This document shows, in pieces, positions 1-4,677 of a DNA stretch of 7,296 bases; the stretch's first letter is position 1, and each line of letters begins with the position of its first letter. Location: NCBI GenBank assembly GCA_027064265.1, contig JAMOQA010000503.1:1-7296 (forward strand), in the 5' to 3' direction. The stretch is from Acidobacteriota bacterium (GTDB taxonomy: Bacteria; Acidobacteriota; Polarisedimenticolia; J045). The position numbers and the translations under genes were made by a program. The notes beneath the pieces are model-generated. The model was not told where the DNA came from and did no database searches. It was given only the letters and a program-made list of their open reading frames with translations.

Positions 1-15
1 GAGGAGAACCTGCCG

Positions 16-549
16 ATGGAGACCACCGCGCCCTCCCTGGTCCTCGCCGGGCGGCTGGAGGCGTTCTCCCTCGCCGACGTGCTGCAGCTCCTCGCCGCCG
101 GGCGGCGGACGGGGATCCTCGCCGTCGAGCGGGAGGAGCCCCCCGAGCGGGCGGAGATCGAGCTGGTCGAGGGCCGGGTGATCCGGGCCGAGCGGAGCGG
201 GGCGCCCGACCGGGTCGGGACGCTGCTCCTCGGGCGAGGCCGGCTCCGGCCCGAGCAGCTCGGGGCGGCGCTGGAGCGGCGGGCCGTCGCCTCCCGGCCC
301 CTGGAGTCCGTACTCCTCGAGATGGAGGCCGTGGAGCCCGGCGACCTGGCCGAGGCGCTGGTCGAGCAGATCGAGGAGACCGTGGCCGCGATCCTCTCCT
401 GGCGGGAGGGAGTGTTCCGCTTCCGGGGCGCCCTGGTCCCCGGCGCCAGCGACCCGCGGCCCCTCGCCGGCGTCGCCCTCGACACCCAGGAGATCCTCCT
501 CGAGGCGGCTCGCCGCCTCGACGAGTGGGGCGCCCGCCCGCTGCACTGA
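16..549 (+). CDS. DUF4388 (PATAN-like) domain protein
   Basis: A 177-residue soluble protein with no signal peptide or membrane segment. Residues about 8-60 show the DUF4388 pattern: a G-x-L near the start (12-14), an amphipathic SLADVLQLL helix (18-26), the RRTGILAV strand (30-37), then ELVEGRVIRAE (about 49-59). The remainder, to about residue 140, is helical and ends in a WREGVFRFRG strand, as in two-part DUF4388 proteins. The family is known mainly from gliding/regulatory proteins and two-component-like systems in delta-proteobacteria and relatives, and is thought to be a protein-interaction or signalling module; no reaction is known. The ATG at 16 has GAGGAG at 1-6, nine bases upstream, which supports this start. 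However, the frame is open to the window edge, so a longer N-terminus cannot be excluded. It converges on the NYN gene with only 14 bases between the stops and no visible terminator. Confidence 0.8.
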   Translation: METTAPSLVLAGRLEAFSLADVLQLLAAGRRTGILAVEREEPPERAEIELVEGRVIRAERSGAPDRVGTLLLGRGRLRPEQLGAALERRAVASRPLESVLLEMEAVEPGDLAEALVEQIEETVAAILSWREGVFRFRGALVPGASDPRPLAGVALDTQEILLEAARRLDEWGARPLH

Positions 550-563
550 CCGCGGGCGCTTCC

Positions 564-1280
564 TCAGCGCTTCCGCTTCCGAGCCGCTTCCCGCCGTCTT
601 CGGGCCCGTTCCCAGCGGGCCCGCCTGCGTTCCTTCTCGGCCTGCCGGCGGGCCTCGGCCCGGGGATCCCGGGCGGGCGGTGGAGACGCCTCCGCGGGCG
701 CTCTCGGCCGGGGACGGGACGGCGCGGGGGCGGGTTCCGGTGCCGGTGGCGGCGCCGGGGGGGTCGCACGGCGCCGGGGGAGGCGGGCCGGATCGACGGG
801 CGCCGGGCTGGCCGGAACCTCGCCCGGGCCGTCCGCCGGCCCGTGGACGTGGGGGGCGCGGACCGGGCCGCCCGCGAGGGCAAGCAGGTCGGCGGCCACG
901 CCGGCCATCGGGAGGGAGGCGGCGGCCCGTGGGATCCGCGCGAGGAGGTCCCGGTCGCGGGTGACGACCCGCACGGGGACCCGTTCACGGTGCAGGCGGG
1001 TCGCCTCGTGGACGATCCAGTCGTCCGCCTCGGCCGGGGGGTCGACGCCGACGGAGCGGACCCGTTCGCCGACGGGGGGCACGGCCGGCCCGGGACCGTC
1101 CCAGGCGACGACGACCCGGACCTGCCGGGCCTCCGCCCAGGGTTCGAGGAGGTCGAGCAGGCGTCGGCGGGCTTCCTCCCGGCTCTCCGGGTCGGCGAGC
1201 GCCTCCGGTGCCCCGGCGAGGCGCACGAGCAGGTTCCAGCCGTCGACCAGGACGACGGCGTTCCGGGGGATCCCTTCCAT
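564..1280 (-). CDS. NYN/PIN-like (YacP-type) ribonuclease with basic C-terminal tail
   Basis: A 238-residue protein. Residues about 7-130 form a NYN domain of the YacP/Rae1 kind. VVLVDGWNLL carries Asp13 and Asn16, VVVAWDG carries Asp61, EADDWI carries Asp86 and Asp87, and VRVVTRDRDLL carries Asp109 and Asp111. These acidic residues are the expected metal-binding set of PIN/NYN nucleases, so RNA cleavage is likely; the substrate is unknown. Residues about 140-190 are Pro/Ala-rich and probably disordered. The last ~50 residues are almost all Arg, Lys, Ala and Glu, which suggests an RNA- or ribosome-binding tail. Start choice: the ATG at 1280 has AGGA nine bases upstream. Another ATG at 1298 adds six residues but has no Shine-Dalgarno. 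The reading frame stays open far upstream through the DUF488 gene and the repeat region; that extension is not coding. Divergent from the DUF488 gene. Confidence 0.8.
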   Translation of the reverse strand: MEGIPRNAVVLVDGWNLLVRLAGAPEALADPESREEARRRLLDLLEPWAEARQVRVVVAWDGPGPAVPPVGERVRSVGVDPPAEADDWIVHEATRLHRERVPVRVVTRDRDLLARIPRAAASLPMAGVAADLLALAGGPVRAPHVHGPADGPGEVPASPAPVDPARLPRRRATPPAPPPAPEPAPAPSRPRPRAPAEASPPPARDPRAEARRQAEKERRRARWERARRRREAARKRKR

Positions 1281-1343
1281 GGCGGAATGTCCTACCATGA
1301 ACGGGCCCGGGGCGCCCGGCGGCCCCGGGGAGGAGGTTCCGGG
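1281..1343. promoter_or_regulatory. Divergent intergenic region, NYN gene / DUF488 gene
   Basis: Sixty-three bases between two divergent starts must hold both promoters unless either gene is read from further away. No convincing -35/-10 pair is visible on either strand. TACCAT at 1293-1298 is the only AT-rich patch and could serve as a weak -10 for the rightward gene. The rightward Shine-Dalgarno lies at its right end. Confidence 0.3.
1331..1336 (+). promoter_or_regulatory. Shine-Dalgarno deciding the GTG start of the DUF488 gene
   Basis: A perfect AGGAGG lies seven bases before the GTG at 1344. It fixes the start at 1344 rather than the in-frame GTG codons at 1380 and 1383 or anything in the long upstream open frame. 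Confidence 0.8.
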
Positions 1344-1811
1344 GTGACGATCGAGAGGGCGGGAGGCGGGGCGGGCCTCGTGGTGACCATCGGGCACTCC
1401 GACAGGTCCACGGAGGAGCTGCTCGAGCTCCTGCGGCGCCACGGGGTCGCCCTGGTCGTCGATGTCCGCTCGGCTCCCTGGAGCCGCCGCCATCCCCAGC
1501 ACAGCCGTCCGGCCCTCGAGCGCGCCCTCGCGGAGGCCGGGATCGGGTACTCCTGGCTCGGCGCGAGCCTCGGCGGCCTCCGCGAGGAGGGGTACGAGGC
1601 CTGGCGGCGGACGGACGAGTACCGGCGCGGGCTCGACGAGCTGGTCTCCCGGGCGGCGCGGGGAACGGTGGCCGTGCTGTGCGCGGAGCGGGATCCGGCC
1701 CATTGCCACCGGCGGTTCATCGCCGAGGACCTGCAGCGGCGCGGCCTGCGGGTACGCCACGTCCTCGACCGGGACACCTTCGAGGACCTCGAGGTCTTCC
1801 TCCCGTTCTGA
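1344..1811 (+). CDS. DUF488 family protein
   Basis: A 155-residue cytoplasmic protein of the DUF488 family (YeaO-like), near the family's usual length. Family landmarks in order: TIGHS at 15-19 followed by R21; DVRSAPWSR at 40-48; LGASLGG at 72-78; and the conserved cysteine/histidine cluster CAERDPAHCHRR at 113-124. The clustered Cys113, Cys121, His120 and His122 could form a metal or redox/catalytic site, but the family has no established reaction. The start is the GTG at 1344, set by a perfect Shine-Dalgarno. It is divergent from the NYN nuclease gene and followed by the palindrome array, which separates it from the convergent nadE. No operon partner is visible. Confidence 0.87.
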   Translation: MTIERAGGGAGLVVTIGHSDRSTEELLELLRRHGVALVVDVRSAPWSRRHPQHSRPALERALAEAGIGYSWLGASLGGLREEGYEAWRRTDEYRRGLDELVSRAARGTVAVLCAERDPAHCHRRFIAEDLQRRGLRVRHVLDRDTFEDLEVFLPF

Positions 1812-1824
1812 GGCCGCGCTTCGC

Positions 1825-1853
1825 GCGACCCGGGCGCAGCACGCCGCGCCCCT
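1825..1853 (+). repeat. Direct repeat copy 1 (29 nt, 28/29 with copy 2)
   Basis: Starts GCGACCCGGGCGC and ends GCGCCCCT. It contains the hairpin at 1832-1851. The only difference from copy 2 is a C instead of T at 1845, which breaks one base pair of the stem on this strand but gives a G-U pair in RNA of the opposite strand. Confidence 0.85.
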
Positions 1854-1879
1854 GTCCCTCCTCGTTGCGTTCGACCCGT

Positions 1880-1900
1880 GCGGTGCGAAGCACCGCCATG
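1880..1900 (+). repeat. Second module, copy 1, with perfect 7-bp hairpin
   Basis: Contains GCGGTGC, loop GAA, GCACCGC, followed by CATG. It matches 2020-2040 at 19 of 21 bases. The two differences fall in the right arm, so the second copy pairs differently: there CCGGGC at 2016-2021 pairs with GCCCGG at 2030-2035. Confidence 0.8.
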
Positions 1901-1902
1901 AT

Positions 1903-1921
1903 GGTCGCCCTGCGGGCGACC
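1903..1921 (+). repeat. Perfect 8-bp hairpin GGTCGCCC / GGGCGACC
   Basis: Stem GGTCGCCC (1903-1910), loop TGC, stem GGGCGACC (1914-1921). It abuts the next palindrome at 1923-1942. The hairpin at 1812-1830 holds the same relative position before palindrome 1832-1851 and is probably a diverged version. Confidence 0.75.
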
Positions 1922-1944
1922 CGGGCGCAGCACGCTGCGCCCCT
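1916..1944 (+). repeat. Direct repeat copy 2 (29 nt), with perfect 9-bp palindrome
   Basis: Contains GGGCGCAGC, loop AC, GCTGCGCCC at 1923-1942, followed by CCCTAC-type flank. Read on the minus strand, this palindrome with its flanks matches the palindrome at 1998-2017 on the plus strand, apart from the three-base arm exchange described there. Confidence 0.85.
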
Positions 1945-1997
1945 ACACGTGTTCGGGGCGCGTTCGTGTCGTCCTTCCGCGATACGTGATCTCGTAG

Positions 1998-2017
1998 GGG
2001 TCCAGCTTGCTGGACCC
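1998..2017 (+). repeat. Palindrome head, inverted relative to 1923-1942
   Basis: GGGTCCAGC, loop TT, GCTGGACCC is a perfect 9-bp stem preceded by GTAG. Compared with the reverse complement of 1923-1942, the flanks (GTAGGGG, CCCGG) and inner AGC/GCT are the same. CGC has become TCC in one arm and GCG has become GGA in the other, which keeps every pair. Confidence 0.85.
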
Positions 2018-2019
2018 GG

Positions 2020-2040
2020 GCGGTGCGAAGCCCGGCCATG
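2020..2040 (+). repeat. Second module, copy 2
   Basis: Shares GCGGTGCGAAGC and GCCATG with 1880-1900. It follows directly on the palindrome at 1998-2017 and ends 12 bases before the nadE stop codon complement. Confidence 0.75.
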
Positions 2041-2052
2041 GGTGCCGGTTCG

Positions 2053-2886
2053 TCAGAGGCCCCAGTCGCGGGGATAGCGGAAGTCGATCCCGATCGTCCG
2101 CGCCTGGACCTTGCAGACCAGGGGCAGCGCCCGCTTGAACTGGGTGCGCCGCATCCGCTCGAGGATCGTGCGCCCGAGGTCCCGCTCGAGCCCGAGCTGC
2201 TCGATCGCCTCGGCCGGCGGGACCCGGCGGTCGACGACGAGCCACAGCAGCCGGTCCGCGTCGTCGTAGGTGAACCCGAGCTCCGCCTCGTCGGTCTGCC
2301 CGGGCCAGAGGTCCGCCGAGGGGGGCTTTCCCAGGACCTCCCGCGGGACCCCGAGGTGCTCGCCGAGCTGGCGCACCTGGCACTTGTAGAGGTCCCCGAC
2401 CGGGTCGAGGTCGTACGCCCCGTCTCCCCACCGGGTGGAGTACCCGAGGAGCAGCTCGGTCTTGTTGCTCGTCCCGACGACGAGGGCGCGCCGGGCCATC
2501 GCGCGGTCGTAGAGGAAGATCATCCGCACCCGGGCCGCCAGGTTGCCGCGGCGGAGGGGGTCTTCGATGCCGAGCACCTCCCGGGCCGCCTCCACCGGCG
2601 CCGTCACCTCGAGGGTCTCCGCCGGGCACCCGGCCTTCTCGATCACCAGGTCGGCGTGGGCGAGGCTCTCCGGGGAGCTGTCCCGGTGGGGCATCCGGAG
2701 GGCGAGGACGTTCTCCGGCCCGAGGGCCCGGGCGGCGAGCAGGAGGACCACCGCCGAGTCGAGGCCGCCGGAGACGCCGACCACCGCCCGGGAGAAGCCG
2801 GCCTTGGTGATCTCCTCGTGGAGGAACGCCTCGAGCTGGCGGGTCAGCTCGGGGGCGTCCATCGGCAGGGGCACCGGGGCGCTCAC
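2053..2886 (-). CDS. nadE: NAD+ synthetase (synthetase subunit/domain)
   Basis: A 277-residue cytoplasmic enzyme of the adenine-nucleotide alpha-hydrolase fold. It adenylates nicotinic acid adenine dinucleotide with ATP and amidates it to NAD+, the last step of NAD+ synthesis. Motifs: PP-loop SGGLDS at 39-44, GNLAARVRM at 114-122, GTSNKTE at 138-144, WGDGAYDLDPVGDLYK at 153-168 and PSADLWPGQTDEAELG at 189-204. These are the ATP, deamido-NAD and metal-binding segments, all intact. The length equals the ammonia-type single-domain enzymes (about 275). The start is the GTG at 2886: GGAGG lies seven bases upstream and the codon overlaps the stop of the nitrilase gene as GTGA. An ATG at 2862 would remove eight residues and has less support. 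The overlapping upstream gene suggests that its glutaminase supplies the ammonia. Downstream lies the palindrome array. Confidence 0.95.
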   Translation of the reverse strand: MSAPVPLPMDAPELTRQLEAFLHEEITKAGFSRAVVGVSGGLDSAVVLLLAARALGPENVLALRMPHRDSSPESLAHADLVIEKAGCPAETLEVTAPVEAAREVLGIEDPLRRGNLAARVRMIFLYDRAMARRALVVGTSNKTELLLGYSTRWGDGAYDLDPVGDLYKCQVRQLGEHLGVPREVLGKPPSADLWPGQTDEAELGFTYDDADRLLWLVVDRRVPPAEAIEQLGLERDLGRTILERMRRTQFKRALPLVCKVQARTIGIDFRYPRDWGL

Positions 2887-3740
2887 GGCGTTTCCTCCGT
2901 CCGGCCGAGGATCCGGCCGAGCTCGCGGTGAACCAGCTCCGGGCGCTCGTCCCGGAGCAGGGGATAGGCGAAGCGCATGTCGCGGGTCCGATCCACCGGC
3001 ACGTCGACGAGCAGCAGCTCGGGGTCGATGTCCCGGGCGGAGGCCAGCAGGTTCCCGGCGGCGTCGGTGGCGAAGCTCCCGCCGCCGAACCCGAGCCCGT
3101 CCTCGAAGCCGGTCCGGTTGACGTAGCAGACCGGGAAACCGTGGAACCGGGCGAGGGTGGTCAGGAGCTGCACCCACGTATCGATGGAGAGGTTGTGCCG
3201 GCCGACTCCGAGCCCGCGCAGGGGGCTCGCCGAGAGCACGAACACCAGGGTCGCGCCCTCGAGGGCGAGCAGGGTCGCCGCCGAGGGGTGCCAGGCGTCC
3301 TCGCAGATCAGGAGGCCTGCCCGGCCGAAGGGAGTCGGGAAGGTGCGGATCCGGTCGCCCCGGGCGAAGTCCATCCCCTCGCGGAACATCCCGTAGGTCG
3401 GCAGGTAGCACTTCCGGTGGACGTGGCGGAGTTCGCCCCCCTCGAACCAGGCCGCGACGTTGTAGTAGAGGTGGTGGGACGACTCCTCGACCAGCCCGAC
3501 GGCGAACGGGATTCGCCGGGATACGGCGGCCAGGCGCTCGATCTCCGGCCCCGGCCGATCGAGGCGGAGGGCGACCTCGGGAACCAGGTCGCCGAGGCGA
3601 TACCCGGTGAGGAACAGCTCGGGCAGGAGGGCCAGGTCCGCCCCCCTGTGAGCCGCTTCCTCGAGGAGCTCGACGGTCTTCTCGAGGTTCGTCGCCACGT
3701 CCCCGAGGCGGGGGGTGTCCTGGACCAGCGCAACCTTCAC
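2883..3740 (-). CDS. Nitrilase-superfamily amidohydrolase, probable glutaminase partner of NadE
   Basis: A 285-residue carbon-nitrogen hydrolase. The catalytic triad is complete: Glu41 in LLPELFLTGY, Lys110 in RKCYLPTYGMF, and Cys146 in LLICEDAWHP; Glu121 is the usual second glutamate. CEDxW around the nucleophile and LPxYGxF after the lysine resemble the glutaminase domain of glutamine-dependent NAD+ synthetases more than general nitrilases. NRTGFEDG...GGGS at about 205-220 and a C-terminal RDERPELVHREL segment also fit. Together with NadE (277 residues) the total of 562 matches the shorter fused enzymes. Start: GTG at 3740 with GGAGG six bases upstream; an in-frame TTG at 3770 would add ten Arg/Pro-rich residues that no homologue should need. 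The stop overlaps the nadE GTG, so translation is probably coupled. Glutaminase activity is inferred; another small amide could be the substrate. Confidence 0.88.
   Translation of the reverse strand: MKVALVQDTPRLGDVATNLEKTVELLEEAAHRGADLALLPELFLTGYRLGDLVPEVALRLDRPGPEIERLAAVSRRIPFAVGLVEESSHHLYYNVAAWFEGGELRHVHRKCYLPTYGMFREGMDFARGDRIRTFPTPFGRAGLLICEDAWHPSAATLLALEGATLVFVLSASPLRGLGVGRHNLSIDTWVQLLTTLARFHGFPVCYVNRTGFEDGLGFGGGSFATDAAGNLLASARDIDPELLLVDVPVDRTRDMRFAYPLLRDERPELVHRELGRILGRTEETP
2894..2898 (-). promoter_or_regulatory. Shine-Dalgarno of nadE inside the nitrilase gene
   Basis: GGAGG on the minus strand, seven bases before the GTG at 2886. It lies within the last codons of the upstream gene, which supports a real separate start for nadE rather than a sequencing frameshift in a fused gene. 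Confidence 0.75.
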
Positions 3741-3856
3741 GGGCGTCCTCCGTCCCGGCGGGGACCGCAAGGATAGCCCGACCGGGGGGGGGAGGGGAAG
3801 GATGCCGGACCCGGTGATCGGGGTAAACTCCTCCGCGCAGGCAAGGAGGGACGAGG
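3741..3856. promoter_or_regulatory. Divergent intergenic region, nitrilase-nadE operon / ammB-lptD
   Basis: One hundred and sixteen bases between divergent starts. The leftward side has GGAGG at 3747-3751 (minus strand), six bases before the nitrilase GTG, and TATCCT (minus strand, 3775-3770) as a possible -10. The rightward side has TAAACT at 3824-3829 as a possible -10, then AAGGAGG at 3843-3849, seven bases before the ammB ATG. No clear -35 is seen for either. Between the two -10 candidates lies a run of nine G, then A, then four G (3784-3797). Confidence 0.4.
3824..3829 (+). promoter_or_regulatory. Candidate -10 element for ammB-lptD
   Basis: TAAACT is the most AT-rich hexamer in the spacer and would place the transcript start near 3836, giving a short leader with the Shine-Dalgarno at 3843-3849. 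No recognisable -35 stands 16-18 bases upstream, so this is tentative. Confidence 0.3.
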
Positions 3857-4666
3857 ATGGCTGCGATCCGGTACCCGGCGGTGGCAGGAGCCTTCTACCC
3901 CGCCGATCCGCGGCGGGTCGCCGCGATGCTCTCCGAGCTGGTCGTGCCCGCGCCGGAGGCCGCGCCGGCGGCCGGCGCGATGGTCCCCCATGCCGGGTGG
4001 ATCTTCTCCGGGCGCTGCGCCGGCGCGACCCTGGGGAGGATCGCCGTCCCCCCCACCGTGGTGCTGCTCGGCCCCAACCACACCGGGATGGGCGCTCCCC
4101 TGGCGGCGGCCCCGGAAGACGCGTGGATGACCCCGGTGGGGAAGGCGCGGGTGGACAGGGCGCTGCTCGAGGAGCTGGTCGCGGCGGACCCGGAGGTGGC
4201 CTTCGACGGCGCCGCCCACCGGCGGGAGCACTGCCTCGAGGTGGAGGTCCCGTTCCTTCTCGCCCGGCGGCCCGACGTGCGGATCGCGCCGGTCGTCGTC
4301 GGCACCCACGATCCGGGGGCGCTCGGGCGTCTCGGGGAGGCCCTCGCCGCGATCCTGGCGAGGCGGGAGCCCCGGCCCCTCCTGCTCGTCTCGTCGGACA
4401 TGACCCATTACGAGCCGGCGGAGGTCGCCCGCGCGAAGGACCTGCCGGTCCTCGAGCGCCTCGCGGCCTGCGATCCGGAAGGAGTCCTCGCGGAGGTAGC
4501 CCGGCGAGGGGTCACCATGTGCGGCGTCGCCCCCGCCGTCGCCGCCCTCCACGCGCTCCGCCTGCTGGGGTGCACCGGGGGCGAGCTGGTCTGTTACACC
4601 CACTCCGGCGAGGTCACCGGGGACGACCGGGAGGTGGTCGCCTACGCCGGGATGATCTTCCGTTGA
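3857..4666 (+). CDS. amrB: AmmB / MEMO1-family protein (AmmeMemoRadiSam system protein B)
   Basis: A 269-residue cytoplasmic protein that matches the MEMO family over its full length. Landmarks: RYPAVAGAFYPAD at 5-17, VPHAGWIFSG at 43-52 with His45, LGPNHTG at 71-77 with His75, HRREHCLEVEVPFL at 121-134, SSDMTHYE at 179-186, and MCG at 221-223 with Cys222. His45, His75 and Cys222 correspond to the metal-site residues His49, His81 and Cys244 of human MEMO1. The fold is that of class III extradiol dioxygenases, but no bacterial reaction is established. In many genomes the gene is clustered with an AMMECR1 gene and a radical-SAM gene; neither is in this window. The ATG at 3857 is supported by AAGGAGG seven bases upstream. 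lptD follows 11 bases after the stop, so the two are probably co-transcribed. Confidence 0.92.
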   Translation: MAAIRYPAVAGAFYPADPRRVAAMLSELVVPAPEAAPAAGAMVPHAGWIFSGRCAGATLGRIAVPPTVVLLGPNHTGMGAPLAAAPEDAWMTPVGKARVDRALLEELVAADPEVAFDGAAHRREHCLEVEVPFLLARRPDVRIAPVVVGTHDPGALGRLGEALAAILARREPRPLLLVSSDMTHYEPAEVARAKDLPVLERLAACDPEGVLAEVARRGVTMCGVAPAVAALHALRLLGCTGGELVCYTHSGEVTGDDREVVAYAGMIFR

Positions 4667-4669
4667 GGG
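4665..4669 (+). promoter_or_regulatory. Candidate Shine-Dalgarno of lptD overlapping the ammB stop
   Basis: GAGGG overlaps the ammB TGA (4664-4666) and stands eight bases before the GTG at 4678. The alternative lptD ATG at 4738 has only G-rich sequence directly against it and no properly spaced site, which favours the GTG. Confidence 0.5.
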
Positions 4670-4677
4670 ACCGGCCG

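Larger units (their letters stand above)
1812..2052. repeat. Array of GC-rich palindromic modules (REP/BIME-like) between convergent genes
   Basis: This 241-base gap between the DUF488 stop and the nadE stop holds at least seven stem-loops. They lie at 1812-1830 (8 bp, one A/C mismatch), 1832-1851 (9 bp, one A/C mismatch), 1880-1896 (7 bp, loop GAA), 1903-1921 (8 bp, loop TGC), 1923-1942 (9 bp, loop AC), 1998-2017 (9 bp, loop TT) and 2016-2035 (6 bp, loop of 8). Modules recur: 1825-1853 matches 1916-1944 at 28 of 29 bases, and 1880-1900 matches 2020-2040 at 19 of 21. The heads at 1923-1942 and 1998-2017 are inverted copies, each with a GTAGGGG/CCCCTAC flank facing the other. No T-tract follows any stem, so classic intrinsic termination is not evident. 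The array may still shape the 3' ends of both convergent transcripts. Open frames crossing it are by-products of the repeats. Confidence 0.85.

Noticed and set aside
525..1343. Long open frame on the plus strand leading into the DUF488 gene
   Set aside because: It is antisense to the NYN gene, has low-complexity Gly/Arg/Pro translation, and the perfect Shine-Dalgarno at 1331 fixes the real start at 1344.
1825..1944. The two 29-base repeats as a CRISPR remnant
   Set aside because: There are only two copies. The spacing holds further palindromes rather than a unique spacer, the repeats are part of larger modules, and no cas gene is nearby.
1281..2039. Upstream part of the 491-codon minus-strand open frame
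   Set aside because: It crosses the palindrome array and runs antisense to DUF488. Only the part from 1280 downward carries a recognisable domain.
1812..2052. A classic intrinsic terminator
   Set aside because: Stems are strong but no T-tract follows any of them on either strand. A role in transcript ends remains possible but is not shown.
1812..2052. A tRNA or other known structured RNA gene
   Set aside because: No cloverleaf, T-loop consensus or known RNA motif is visible; the stems are short tandem hairpins.
2883..2886. A frameshift splitting a fused NAD+ synthetase
   Set aside because: The upstream protein ends in a family-typical C-terminus, and nadE has its own well-spaced GGAGG and GTG. 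It cannot be excluded fully without homologues.
2023..3776. Open frames of about 280-300 codons on the plus strand over nadE and the nitrilase
   Set aside because: They are antisense shadows of GC-rich coding sequence; both minus-strand genes have complete family motifs.
3715..4677. Upstream extension of the lptD frame over ammB
   Set aside because: The translation is Arg/Gly/Pro-rich without domain character, and ammB in another frame has full family identity.
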